A DNA stretch of 64,000 nt. Source: an uncultured Pseudomonadota bacterium. GTDB taxonomy: Bacteria; Myxococcota_A; UBA796; JAFGLY01. The position numbers and the translations under genes are program-made. The notes beneath the pieces are model-generated. The model was given only the letters and a program-made list of their open reading frames with translations, had not been told where the DNA came from and did not search any database. The DNA lies in contig CALDOK010000003.1 in NCBI GenBank assembly GCA_937912125.1, forward strand, positions 1 to 64,000, read 5' to 3'. The stretch's first letter is position 1. Each line of letters starts with the position of its first letter. Positions 37,819-46,962 of the stretch are shown here, in pieces.

Positions 37819-39792
37819 ATGGGACACCCACACACCATGAGGGCTGCGATCCTCACCGCGCTGGTCCTGACTGCGACGCTGTCGCCAGCCTGCCTCGAGT
37901 ATGGCGCCAATCCCACCGACGATGAGCCCCCGGGCGGGGTGGACTCGATGGCTCCGGGGATGGACTCGGAGCCCTGGCTGGAGTTCGTGGAGCTCTGCGA
38001 CGGGCTGGACAACGACGGCGACGGGGTGGCGGACGAAGGCTTCGAAGACGCCGACGGCAACGGGGTGAAGGACTGCCTGGAGTGCAGCACGGAGCAGGCC
38101 GCGGGGGGCACCGTCGCCCTTCGCGACAGCTGCGGGCCGGACTTCGAGTCCGTGGACCCCTGGAACGTGGTGCTGGAGTGGGAGGTGGCGGATCTGGGAG
38201 GGGCCTTCGCCCCCCTGCTGGTGGCCGATCTCGACCAAGACGGTGTCTCCGAGGTCGTCTTCCAGGGCGGCTATGGGGACCTCTCCCACAATGTGCACGC
38301 GCTGGATGGACGCACGGGCAGGCGGGAGTGGAGCTGGCCATCGTCCTGGAGCTACTACGCCGGATTGGCGCTGGTGGACCTCGACCGCGACCGAATCCCC
38401 GAGGTGCTCGCCCACCAGGAAAACGGCCACTACCTCTTGAGCCGCCTCGAGAACGATGGCTCCCACAGCTGGACCGCGACCACCGACTGCGGGAGCGAGG
38501 TCTGCATCCCGACCCCCATCGACATGGACGGTGACGCCATCCCCGAGCTGCTGTCGGGCCGAATGATCTACGATGCCGGGACCGGCTCGGTGAGGGCTGA
38601 CCTGGGCGACCTCGGCGGCGGCGAAGAGGACCTGGCCACAGTGGGAGACATCGACCTGGACGGCTCCCAGGAGCTCGTGCTGGCCGGCTGTGTGTGGGGT
38701 GGTGACCTCACGCGTCGCTGGTGCCGAGCGCGTGAGGCCGCGCCCAATCGGTGCACCGCAGTGCTCCTGCAGGCCGATGACGACCCCGAGGCGGAGATCC
38801 TGTTCTTGGATGACCGCATCGAGATCTACGAACACGACGGCACCCTGCTCATGGACCACACCATCCTCAGCGACACCGTCTACACATCCAGCCCACCCAG
38901 CGTGGCCGACTTCGACGGTGACGGCCAGGTGGAGCTGGTGTTTGGGCTGCCCCTGCACCTGCAGATGAGGGAGCTCGACGGCACCCTGCGCTGGGACGTG
39001 CGCTTGGTGGACGAGACCATGGGCCTAACCACCCCGGTAGGCTTCGACTTCGACGCCGATGGCGCCAGCGAGGTGGTCGTGACCGACATGGACGCGGTGT
39101 ACATCCTCGATGGCCGCACGGGCGTCACCCGCTGGACCAGCACCGAGCACTACAGCCTCACGGTGCTCGACCACCCGGTCATCGCCGACATCGACGCGGA
39201 CGGCTCCGCCGAGATCGTCGTGGGTTCGGGGGTGCACAACGATCTGGTCGATCCCGAGAACACCGAGACCACCTCGATCCGCGTCTTCGGCCACGCCTCC
39301 AACGCCTGGCCCTCCGCTGGCAACCACTGGCCCAGCTACGACTTCCGGGTCACCAACATCGACGAACAAGGCACCCTGAACACCACCCCGCCCTACTCCT
39401 GGCAGGAGTGGAACATGGTGCGCGCACGCCCCGCGGCTGGGGGGCCCCGCCCCAACGCCTCCCTGGCCCTGGTGGACAGCTGCGCCGCGACCTGCGTGGA
39501 CGCCGGCCTGGTGGAGCTGAGCGTCCAGGTGAGCAACGACGGCTGGCACCCCATCGCCGCCGGGCTGGACATCACCCTGTACGCGGAGCGCGATGGCACC
39601 AGGGTCGCCATAGCCAGCACCGCGACCACCACGGACATCCCCCAGGGAACCAGTCACGCCTCCCTGATCCTGCGAGCCCCAGTGAGTGAAACCCGCGGCG
39701 CCACCTTGGTGCTGGCGGTCGATGGGGCCGAGGCCCTGGACGAGTGCGTCGAGTCCGACAACGAGCTGGTGGTGGCCAACCCCTGCCCCTGA
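37819..39792 (+). CDS. FG-GAP/VCBS-repeat lipoprotein with CARDB-like C-terminus
   Basis: The ATG at 37819 is six bases after GGAG; an in-frame ATG follows at 37837. The product (657 residues) has the lipoprotein signal 'AAILTALVLTATLSPAC'. One MopE-like Asp motif follows (CDGLDNDGDGVADEG), then FG-GAP/VCBS-type repeats ('LLVADLDQDGVSEVVFQ', 'SVADFDGDGQVELVFG', 'VIADIDADGSAEIVVG'). These form a calcium-binding beta-propeller. The last ~110 residues look like a CARDB cell-adhesion domain. It is probably a surface adhesion or binding protein, divergent from the paralogue pair. Confidence 0.85.
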   Translation: MGHPHTMRAAILTALVLTATLSPACLEYGANPTDDEPPGGVDSMAPGMDSEPWLEFVELCDGLDNDGDGVADEGFEDADGNGVKDCLECSTEQAAGGTVALRDSCGPDFESVDPWNVVLEWEVADLGGAFAPLLVADLDQDGVSEVVFQGGYGDLSHNVHALDGRTGRREWSWPSSWSYYAGLALVDLDRDRIPEVLAHQENGHYLLSRLENDGSHSWTATTDCGSEVCIPTPIDMDGDAIPELLSGRMIYDAGTGSVRADLGDLGGGEEDLATVGDIDLDGSQELVLAGCVWGGDLTRRWCRAREAAPNRCTAVLLQADDDPEAEILFLDDRIEIYEHDGTLLMDHTILSDTVYTSSPPSVADFDGDGQVELVFGLPLHLQMRELDGTLRWDVRLVDETMGLTTPVGFDFDADGASEVVVTDMDAVYILDGRTGVTRWTSTEHYSLTVLDHPVIADIDADGSAEIVVGSGVHNDLVDPENTETTSIRVFGHASNAWPSAGNHWPSYDFRVTNIDEQGTLNTTPPYSWQEWNMVRARPAAGGPRPNASLALVDSCAATCVDAGLVELSVQVSNDGWHPIAAGLDITLYAERDGTRVAIASTATTTDIPQGTSHASLILRAPVSETRGATLVLAVDGAEALDECVESDNELVVANPCP

Positions 39793-39831
39793 TGGGAGTT
39801 CTCCTACGGGCCGGAGGCGTGTCCCCAACTC

Positions 39832-40815
39832 CTACAGAAAATCCGCGATCCGCGCCCGGTTCCGCAGCAGGTGCTCGAGCATGGCCCGCTCACCCCGCCG
39901 CCAGCCCACCGCGTCGGCGCGCCGCTTGGCGAGGGCCCACGGACCGTGGCCCACACCCCCAAGCATGCCCGCCACCGCCGCCAGCCCCGCCCCCGGCGGC
40001 AGCTGGCCGGCCCAGCCCTTGCCGGCCATGGAAGCCCCCGCCATCAGGCCCCAGCGCAGCGCGGTGAAGGCCGGGGCACCCACCAGGACGGTCACGGGCA
40101 GGCTGCGTAGGCCGGCCCGCACCCGGTTGCGCTCCACCCGGTAGACCTTGCGCAGGCTGGCGCGGCCGTAGCTGGCGCCCAGCTCGTGCTCGATGACCGC
40201 GCTGGGCACGTAGCGAAGCTCGCCCCCCGCCCGCACCCAGCGCAGGCTGAGATCCAGGTCTTCGCCGTAGGGCCCCAGGGTGGCGTCGAAGCCCCCCAAG
40301 GCCAGGAAGCGCCCCCGGGGCGCAAGGAAGGCCGCGCCGCTGACGGCTCCCACAGAGCCGGGTTGTTCGAAGGCCTCACCGTCGACACAGGCGCGACCGC
40401 GGGCCTGGTTGTGGCCGTCGGGGAACAAGCCGTGGCCGACATTCTCGATGTGGCCCGGCGAGCCCGCCAGCAGGATGCGCGGCTGGAGCAGGGCGTGGGG
40501 GTGCTGGCCGTGAGCGGCCTGCAGCGCCTGGACAAAGCCTGGACGCGCCACCGTGTCGTCGTTGAGCACCAGCAGCAGATCTCCCGCAGCCACCGCGGCC
40601 CCCAGGTTGACCGCGTGGCCGTAGTGCACCTGCCGACCGGGGCGGAGCACCTCGACCCCCACCAGATCCGGCAGGGGAACCTCACCTGGCTGGCTGACCA
40701 CAACCACGAGGCCCGCCAGCGCAGGCCGCTGGGCCTGGAGGGACCGGACACAGGCGGCCAGCCTCTCGCCCCCCGTGTGGGTGACCACCACCGCCGCGAC
40801 GCTGGGATCAGCCAT
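39832..40815 (-). CDS. Family 2 glycosyltransferase
   Basis: The ATG at 40815 overlaps the upstream gene's stop by 8 bases, which supports it and suggests translational coupling. The 327-residue product begins 'AAVVVTHTGGERLAACVRSLQ'. It has the GT2 DxD-type motif in 'LLLVLNDDTVARPG' and the acceptor-side region 'LGPYGEDLDLSLRWVRAGG'. The end is hydrophobic and Ala/Gly-rich, probably membrane-associated. It resembles rhamnosyl/GlcNAc-type GT2 enzymes that build surface glycans on nucleotide sugars. The sugar is unknown. Confidence 0.88.
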   Translation of the reverse strand: MADPSVAAVVVTHTGGERLAACVRSLQAQRPALAGLVVVVSQPGEVPLPDLVGVEVLRPGRQVHYGHAVNLGAAVAAGDLLLVLNDDTVARPGFVQALQAAHGQHPHALLQPRILLAGSPGHIENVGHGLFPDGHNQARGRACVDGEAFEQPGSVGAVSGAAFLAPRGRFLALGGFDATLGPYGEDLDLSLRWVRAGGELRYVPSAVIEHELGASYGRASLRKVYRVERNRVRAGLRSLPVTVLVGAPAFTALRWGLMAGASMAGKGWAGQLPPGAGLAAVAGMLGGVGHGPWALAKRRADAVGWRRGERAMLEHLLRNRARIADFL

Positions 40816-43444
40816 GCACCCACACCAGCCCGCGGGCGCCGTCCACCACCACCTCCTGGCCGTCCTGGAGCTGCTGGGTGGCGCCGCGCACGTTGACCAC
40901 CATGGGCAGCTCGTACTCCCGAGCCACCACCGCGCCGTGGGACAGCTGGCTGCCCAGCTCGAGCACCAGCCCCGCGATGACCGGGAACAGCGGCGTCCAG
41001 CCCGGGTCCACTGCCCGCGCAACCAGGATCTCTCCCGGGCGCAGCCGCTGGGCCCCCTCCATGTCCGCCACCACCCGCACCGGGCCCCGCGCGACCCCCG
41101 GGGAGGTCCCCAGGCCCGTCAGGCGGCGGCCGCCTTGCTCGGCCAGCACGGGCTCATCCTCCACCAGGAAGTCGGGAGGCGAGCGCTGGAGCTGCCGGGC
41201 GAAGCGCGCCGAGCGCCGCTCGGCCTCGGCGCGACAGGGCTCGGCCTCGAGGCGCCCGGCCACCAGGGCCTCGACCTGATCGGCCTCGAGGAAGCGGATG
41301 TCCTCGGCGCGCGCCAGGGCCCCTCGCTCCACAGCCCAGCGGCCGATGACCAGGTAGTTGCGCTTGACCGCGTAGAGCAGGCGATCGAAGTGGTAGCGCT
41401 GGTTCTCACGCAGCAACAGGTAGCGGCGGGTGAGCTGCACCAGGTAGCGCACCGTGGCGCGCCGCAGGGGGTGGTCCACCCGGGCCAGCAGCCGCTCGAG
41501 GGCCCGTTCTCCTTGCTGGGACAGCTCGTGGGCCCGCACCCGGGGATCGGCCTCCCCGGCCTCGATGCTGTGGCGCAGCAGGGCCAGCACCCGCTCCGGG
41601 CGCTCGTCCCAGCGAGGGCTCATGATCTCCCAGCTGGCGTCGGAGCGGTGGCCGTGGCGCGCGAGGAACGGGGCCAGCGCGGCCGCGAAGGGGCTGCCGG
41701 GTGCGGGCATCGCGCTCAGGTCTGCGCCCAGCTCTCGAGCACGCTGGGCCAGCAGCCACAGGTCGTGGTGGGTCACGATGGTCAGGTTGTGCTCGGGACA
41801 GCGCAGCACCTCGCCCGCCAGCCGCTCGCTGCCCGGCCCCAGCCAGACCGCCAGCAGCCCCTCGACCACCTGGTACCAGAGGTTGGCGAAGAGCAGGCTG
41901 GTGACGTGGACCTTGACGTAGCCCCGGGCCAGCTCCATGCCCGCCCGAGCCCGCTCCAGGGCCTGGACCGGATCGCTGGCCGCAGGCGGCGGGCTGACCT
42001 GGCGTGGAACCTCGCGCTCGAGCAGACGCTCGAGGCGATCCCAGGCCTTGTGGTTGGTCAAGGGGTTCCAGCGGAAGCGCCTCCAGCGGCGCTCCTCGAA
42101 GGTCTCCTGCAGGATGGCCGCGTAGACCCGGACCCCGGGCGCCCCGGCGAAGCGGGTCAGCCACGCCCGCTCCTCGTCCGGCGGCAGCATGTCCATCACG
42201 AAGCGCGGCGGTGGCAGGCCGGGCAGCTTGAAGGCCAGGTGCCGGAACACGGTGGCGTTGATGTAGGGCGCGCCGTCCACCAGGCGCAGGGCAGGCTCGC
42301 CCCCCAGCCAAGCCCGAGTGGTGCGGGGATAGGCGATGAAGTGTTCGAGCAGGGGCCGCACCAGGGACCAGCCCAGGGGCGTGGCGGGCTCGCTCCAGCG
42401 CTCGCCGATGAAGCGGCGGGTCCACAGGGTGCAAGCGCTGCGGTTGGGCGTGGGGGAGGTGGTGATGGGGCGGGACTGCACCAGCCAGGGCTCGCCCAGG
42501 GCGTCCACGGCCCACTCCACGTCCTGAGGGCAGCCGCCCATGGCCTCGGCCCGCAGGGCCAGCCGGCACAGGCGCAGCAGCATGTCGTCGTCGAGCTTGG
42601 GGCTCTGCTGCAGAGACGCGGGCACCGCCCGCCACTCCACCCCGTCGGCCGCCAGGACCAGCTCGCGCTCTTGGGGCTGCACCGAGCGCTCGAGGGGCTC
42701 GAGCCGCAGCCGGGCGGCCAGACGCTGCAGGGGATCGGGCAGGCGCCGCGGGCGCTGCACCAGGTAGTGGTCGGGAACCACATGGCCCCCCACCAGGGCC
42801 TCGCCCAGGCCCCAGCAGGCCTCGACGGTCATCTGACGCCAGGAGCCGGTCATGGCGTTGACCGAGAAGGTGACCCCCGAGATCCGGGCGCGCACCAGGC
42901 GCTGCACCACCAGCGCCATGCCCGGCCCATCGGCGCGGCCCTCGCGCAGCTGGCGGCGCAGCCCCGGCCGGCCTTCGGCCTGACGTGTATAGGCGAGCAC
43001 GCGATCGTCGAAGGCGCTGGCCCAGCACGCCAGCACGGCCCGCTCCAGCCCGTCGCCCGGGCGCACGCCGATCTCGGTGCGGAACAGGCCGGCGAAGCTC
43101 TGATCCCCCGCGTCCTCGTCCACCCCCGAGGACCGCACCACCAGCTCGGGCCCCAGCCCCGGGGCCTGGGCGCGCAGGGCCGCGGCCAGCGCGGGGGGCA
43201 GCGGCGCGGCCAGGACCGCGGCCCGTAGGGCCCTGGCCCGCTGGGGGTCGGGCAGCCGGCCGAGCCGACGCGCGCTCTTCCACAGCCCGTTGTGCCTCAG
43301 GAAGTCCTGGAAGGCCTCGACAGGGATCACCACCCCCGCGGGCACGGGCAGCCCGCGCTCCGCCATGCGGGCCAGGCCCATGGCCTTGCCGCCGACACGC
43401 CGACGCCCTAGCCGGGCGGCCTGATCGAGGGGAACGAGGTGCAT
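40808..43444 (-). CDS. Rifampin-phosphotransferase / PEP-synthase-like enzyme
   Basis: The ATG at 43444 (MHLVPLDQAARLG) is preferred to the track start, which is antisense to the divergent gene. The product is 878 residues, close to rifampin phosphotransferases (~867). It has the three-part layout of that family. The N-terminal ATP-grasp has 'VVRSSGVDEDAGDQSFAGLF'. The middle region is variable. The C-terminal phospho-His swivel domain has 'GSQLSHGAVVAREYELPMV' (catalytic His near 829). In the family, ATP's beta-phosphate passes through this His to an acceptor. The acceptor here is unknown; glycosyltransferase neighbours argue for an envelope substrate rather than an antibiotic. Confidence 0.82.
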   Translation of the reverse strand: MHLVPLDQAARLGRRRVGGKAMGLARMAERGLPVPAGVVIPVEAFQDFLRHNGLWKSARRLGRLPDPQRARALRAAVLAAPLPPALAAALRAQAPGLGPELVVRSSGVDEDAGDQSFAGLFRTEIGVRPGDGLERAVLACWASAFDDRVLAYTRQAEGRPGLRRQLREGRADGPGMALVVQRLVRARISGVTFSVNAMTGSWRQMTVEACWGLGEALVGGHVVPDHYLVQRPRRLPDPLQRLAARLRLEPLERSVQPQERELVLAADGVEWRAVPASLQQSPKLDDDMLLRLCRLALRAEAMGGCPQDVEWAVDALGEPWLVQSRPITTSPTPNRSACTLWTRRFIGERWSEPATPLGWSLVRPLLEHFIAYPRTTRAWLGGEPALRLVDGAPYINATVFRHLAFKLPGLPPPRFVMDMLPPDEERAWLTRFAGAPGVRVYAAILQETFEERRWRRFRWNPLTNHKAWDRLERLLEREVPRQVSPPPAASDPVQALERARAGMELARGYVKVHVTSLLFANLWYQVVEGLLAVWLGPGSERLAGEVLRCPEHNLTIVTHHDLWLLAQRARELGADLSAMPAPGSPFAAALAPFLARHGHRSDASWEIMSPRWDERPERVLALLRHSIEAGEADPRVRAHELSQQGERALERLLARVDHPLRRATVRYLVQLTRRYLLLRENQRYHFDRLLYAVKRNYLVIGRWAVERGALARAEDIRFLEADQVEALVAGRLEAEPCRAEAERRSARFARQLQRSPPDFLVEDEPVLAEQGGRRLTGLGTSPGVARGPVRVVADMEGAQRLRPGEILVARAVDPGWTPLFPVIAGLVLELGSQLSHGAVVAREYELPMVVNVRGATQQLQDGQEVVVDGARGLVWVHG

Positions 43445-43519
43445 GGGGCCCACTATCACCGGAGGCGATATCAGAGATCCGTCTGCACAGAATCCCAGCC
43501 GCAGCTCAGGAGAATCACT

Positions 43520-44950
43520 CTGGCCTCCCTCACCCCACCCTTCGCGCTCTCGGTGCTGGTGCCGGTCTACAACGAGCGCTTCCTGGTGGAGAAGTCCATC
43601 CTGCGGGCCCTGGACTTCGAGGACCCCCGGGTGGCCCGCTTGGAGGTCATCGCGGTGGACGATGGCTCCACCGACGGCTCGGCGCAGATCCTCGAGCGCA
43701 TGGCCCGAGAACACCCGCGGCTGCAGGTGATCCTCCACCCCGCCAACCGAGGCAAGGGGGCCGCGGTGCGCTCGGCCATCGCCGCGGCCACCGGCGATCT
43801 GTGCGTGATCCACGACGCCGATCTCGAGTACCACCCCGCCGACTGGGCGCGCCTGCTCACCCCCTTCGTCGAGGCCCAGGCCGACGCAGTCTACGGCTCT
43901 CGCTTCCTGTCGTCCGACTACCGCAGGGTCCTGTACTACCGCCACACCATCGGCAACCGGCTGCTCACCCTGGGCTCCAACCTGGCCACCGACCTCAACC
44001 TGACCGACATGGAGACCTGCTACAAGATGGTCCGCACCAGCTTGCTGCAGTCCATCCCCATCCGCTCGGACGACTTCGGCTTCGAGCCCGAGATCACCGC
44101 CAAGCTGGCCAAGCGCGGGGCCGTGATCTTCGAGGTCCCCATCCGCTACTCGGGGCGCACCTACCTCGAGGGCAAGAAGATCACCTGGAAGCACGGGGTC
44201 AAGGCCGTGGCCGACATCCTGCGCTGGAAGCTGCGGGACGACCTGTACAACGACGACGAGTACGGCGCCGAGTTCCTGCGCAGCCTCACCCGCATCCGCA
44301 ACATCCACCGCTGGATGGCCGACCTGCTGCTGCCCTGGGTGGGGGACTCGGTGCTCGAGCTTGGCGCTGGCATGGGATCGGTCACCATCCACCTGCTACC
44401 CCGAGGCCGCTACGTCGCATCGGACGTCAACCCCCACTACCTGGACTACCTGCACAAGCTGGCCCTGGGCCGACCGTACATGCAGGTCCAGGAGCTGGAT
44501 CTACAGCGCACCGAGCACTTCGAGGCCGTGGCGGGCGAGTTCGACACCGTGATCTGCCTCAACGTGCTCGAGCACGTTCCCGACGAGCAGTTGGCCCTGG
44601 CCAACATCGGCCGCGCCATGGCCCCCGGCGGGCGGGCCATCATCCTGGTGCCCCAGGGCCCCTGGCTGTTCAGCTCCCTGGACCGGGTGCTGGGCCACCA
44701 CCGGCGCTACACCCGCGACCAGCTGCAGCGGGTGCTCGAGCGGGCGGGCTTCGAGCTCGAGGCCATGCGCGAGTTCAACAAGATCGGCGTGCTGGGCTGG
44801 CTGCTCAACGGCCGCATCCTGCAGCGCGAGCACCTCTCCCAGATCCAGCTCAAGGCCCTCAACACCGCCATCCCCGTCATCGGCGGGGCCGACCACCTGG
44901 CCCCCTGGCAGGGCCTGAGCCTGGTGGCGGTCGTGCGCCGGGCCCCCTGA
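43520..44950 (+). CDS. GT2 glycosyltransferase fused to SAM methyltransferase
   Basis: The N-terminal ~240 residues are a GT2 domain ('LSVLVPVYNERFLVEKSIL', 'DDGSTDGS', 'HDADLEYHPADW'), of the dolichyl-phosphate-sugar-synthase type. The C-terminal ~220 residues are a class I methyltransferase ('DSVLELGAGMGSVTIHLLP', 'FDTVICLNVLEHVPDEQLAL'). The start is unclear. The track GTG (43439) overlaps the divergent gene, while a CTG at 43520 has AGGAGA seven bases upstream and gives a sensible N-terminus, so I use it. It probably makes a polyprenyl-phosphate sugar or tailors a glycan. ClpX-like gene follows 16 bases later. Confidence 0.85.
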   Translation: MASLTPPFALSVLVPVYNERFLVEKSILRALDFEDPRVARLEVIAVDDGSTDGSAQILERMAREHPRLQVILHPANRGKGAAVRSAIAAATGDLCVIHDADLEYHPADWARLLTPFVEAQADAVYGSRFLSSDYRRVLYYRHTIGNRLLTLGSNLATDLNLTDMETCYKMVRTSLLQSIPIRSDDFGFEPEITAKLAKRGAVIFEVPIRYSGRTYLEGKKITWKHGVKAVADILRWKLRDDLYNDDEYGAEFLRSLTRIRNIHRWMADLLLPWVGDSVLELGAGMGSVTIHLLPRGRYVASDVNPHYLDYLHKLALGRPYMQVQELDLQRTEHFEAVAGEFDTVICLNVLEHVPDEQLALANIGRAMAPGGRAIILVPQGPWLFSSLDRVLGHHRRYTRDQLQRVLERAGFELEAMREFNKIGVLGWLLNGRILQREHLSQIQLKALNTAIPVIGGADHLAPWQGLSLVAVVRRAP

Positions 44951-44966
44951 CACCCACGGAGTTTCC

Positions 44967-46103
44967 ATGGCCTGGTTCGGCAAGTCCAACGAGCAGCAGC
45001 CCGACCCGCCCCAGGCCGCGCCCGAGCTGTTCTGCAGCTTCTGCGGCAAGAGCCAGCGCCATGTGAGCAAGCTCATCGCCGGCCCAGAGGTCTGGATCTG
45101 CGACGGCTGCGTGATGCTGTGCAGGGACATCATCGAAGAGAACCTGCCCCCCGGCGGAGCCGAGATCCCCAGCCCGCCGCCGGCCATGGCCGAGCTGCGG
45201 GCCGGCCTCGACGAGCGCTGCGTCGGCCTCGACGCACCCAAGCGGGCCCTGCTCGGTGCGCTGGGCCTGCACCTGGCGCGGCTGCAGGAAGGCGCCCCCG
45301 ACCTGCGCCCCCCCGTGCTGCTGCTGGTGGGCCCCCACGGAAGCGGAAAGAGCAGCTTGCTCGATGCCCTCACCAAGCTCACCAGGCTCCCGGCACACCA
45401 CGCCGACGTCAACCGGCTCAGCGCCACCGGGTACGTCGGGCTCGACCTGGAGAACCTGCTCTGGGAGCTGGTGCGCCAGGCCGCCAAGGACTTCCGTTTG
45501 GCCGAGACCGGGGTGCTGGCCTTGGACGGCCTGCACCGCATCGCCACCGCCGCACCTCCCCGAGGCTCCGCCCGGGACATCGGCGGAGCGGAGGTCCAGC
45601 GTGAGCTGCTGCGCGTGCTCGAGGGCAGGCAGACCGAGGTGGCCGGTTCCACCATGCGGCACCCCCAGCAAGCCGCCGAGCCCTTCTGGTGTCACCGGCT
45701 GCTCATCGTCATGGCCGCAGCGTACGAGGGCCTGCCCGAGGGCGAGGCCGCCCAGCGGACCTTCCTGGCGGAGCGCGGTGTACAGCGGGAGCTGCTGGCC
45801 CGGGTCGACCGGATCGTCCAGGTGCCCGCACCCGACGCCGACCACCTGCGGGCGGTGCTGACCGACCCCACCGCGGGGCTGCTGCCGGGCCAGCTCGCGG
45901 CCCTCGAGGCCCTGGGCCACACCGTGCAGGTCCGAGAGGACGCCATCGACGCCATGGTCGAGCAGGCCGCCGACAGCCCCGACGGTGCCTGGACGCTTCG
46001 ACACGCCATGACGAGCCTGAGCGTCGCGGCGGCCCAAGCCGAAGGCCCGCTGGTGGTCACGGCCGCGGACGTGCGAGGATGGGCGGGCGAGCAGCCCACC
46101 TGA
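44967..46103 (+). CDS. ClpX-like AAA+ protein with zinc-binding domain and altered Walker B
   Basis: The product (378 residues) has an N-terminal ClpX zinc-binding domain (CSFCGKSQRHVSKLIAG, then CDGCVMLC). A AAA+ module follows with Walker A GPHGSGKSS and the ClpX pore loop 'TGYVGLDLENLLW'. 'DIGGAEVQRELLRVLEG' matches ClpX's DVSGEGVQ region. The Walker B place reads LALDGLHRIA where ClpX has IDEID, so the catalytic Glu is missing. The IGF loop that docks ClpP is also absent. It is probably a specialised remodeller or adaptor rather than a ClpXP protease subunit. Confidence 0.82.
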   Translation: MAWFGKSNEQQPDPPQAAPELFCSFCGKSQRHVSKLIAGPEVWICDGCVMLCRDIIEENLPPGGAEIPSPPPAMAELRAGLDERCVGLDAPKRALLGALGLHLARLQEGAPDLRPPVLLLVGPHGSGKSSLLDALTKLTRLPAHHADVNRLSATGYVGLDLENLLWELVRQAAKDFRLAETGVLALDGLHRIATAAPPRGSARDIGGAEVQRELLRVLEGRQTEVAGSTMRHPQQAAEPFWCHRLLIVMAAAYEGLPEGEAAQRTFLAERGVQRELLARVDRIVQVPAPDADHLRAVLTDPTAGLLPGQLAALEALGHTVQVREDAIDAMVEQAADSPDGAWTLRHAMTSLSVAAAQAEGPLVVTAADVRGWAGEQPT

Positions 46104-46116
46104 CCAGGGAGCCCCC

Positions 46117-46962
46117 ATGCCCGTCCCCCCCGCCCTGGCCGGCTACCTGGCCTCCCGCATGCTGCGCGCCGAGACCTACGAGCACGTGCGGGGGCTGCGC
46201 TTCGCCGACGCGGGCCACGGCTACGATGCCTTCGGGCTGCATCCCGCGTTCGTGGCCATGGGCCTGGGGCTCACCCGCTTCTTCTACGAGAAGTACTTCC
46301 GGGTGATCTCCACCGGCGCCCACCACATCCCCGACAGCGGCGGGGCCATCCTGGCGGGCAACCACAGCGGCACCATCCCCATCGACGGCATGATGCTGTG
46401 GACCGACGTGGTGCGCCAGAGCGATCCGCCGCGCGTACCCCGGGCCGTGGCCGACTACTTCGTGCCCATGCTGCCGGTGGTGGGCACCCTGTTCGCCCGC
46501 GGCGGCGTGGTGGCCGGCAGCCGCGGCAACGTGCGCCAGCTGCTGGATGCCGGCAACCTGATGATGATCTTCCCCGAGGGCGTGCCCGGCATCGGCAAGA
46601 ACTTCCGCGACCGCTACAAGCTGCGCCCCTTCCGGGTGGGCCACGCAGAGCTGGCCATCCGCCACCGGGTGCCGGTGATCCCCGTGGGCATCATCGGCCC
46701 CGAGGAGCAGATGCCCCAGATCGCCCGCATCGAAGGCATCAGCCTGTTCGGCGTTCCCTACATCCCCATCACGCTGACCCCCCTGCCCATGCCGGTGCGC
46801 TACCACATCCACTACGGGGCCCCCATCCCCCTGCACAAGGACTACCGGCGCAACCAGGCCGACGACCCCGAGGTGGTGGCCGAGGCCGCGGCCCGGGTCC
46901 AGGCCGCGGTCCAGGAGCTGATCGACGCGGGCCTGAAGCAGCGCCAGGGGGTGTTCCGATGA
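46117..46962 (+). CDS. LPLAT-family acyltransferase
   Basis: The product (281 residues) follows GGGAG at good spacing. It carries the lysophospholipid acyltransferase signatures 'ILAGNHSGTIPIDGMMLW' (block I, catalytic His) and 'LMMIFPEGVPGIGK' (block III). Block IV appears as 'HRVPVIPVGIIGPEEQMP'. It should transfer an acyl chain from ACP or CoA onto a glycerolipid or related acceptor at the membrane. Its TGA overlaps the ATG of the next gene (ATGA), implying coupled translation with the reductase-like protein. Confidence 0.88.
   Translation: MPVPPALAGYLASRMLRAETYEHVRGLRFADAGHGYDAFGLHPAFVAMGLGLTRFFYEKYFRVISTGAHHIPDSGGAILAGNHSGTIPIDGMMLWTDVVRQSDPPRVPRAVADYFVPMLPVVGTLFARGGVVAGSRGNVRQLLDAGNLMMIFPEGVPGIGKNFRDRYKLRPFRVGHAELAIRHRVPVIPVGIIGPEEQMPQIARIEGISLFGVPYIPITLTPLPMPVRYHIHYGAPIPLHKDYRRNQADDPEVVAEAAARVQAAVQELIDAGLKQRQGVFR

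Noticed and set aside
40775-43228. 817-residue plus-strand ORF
   Set aside because: It is antisense to the rifampin-phosphotransferase-like gene, which has intact catalytic motifs.
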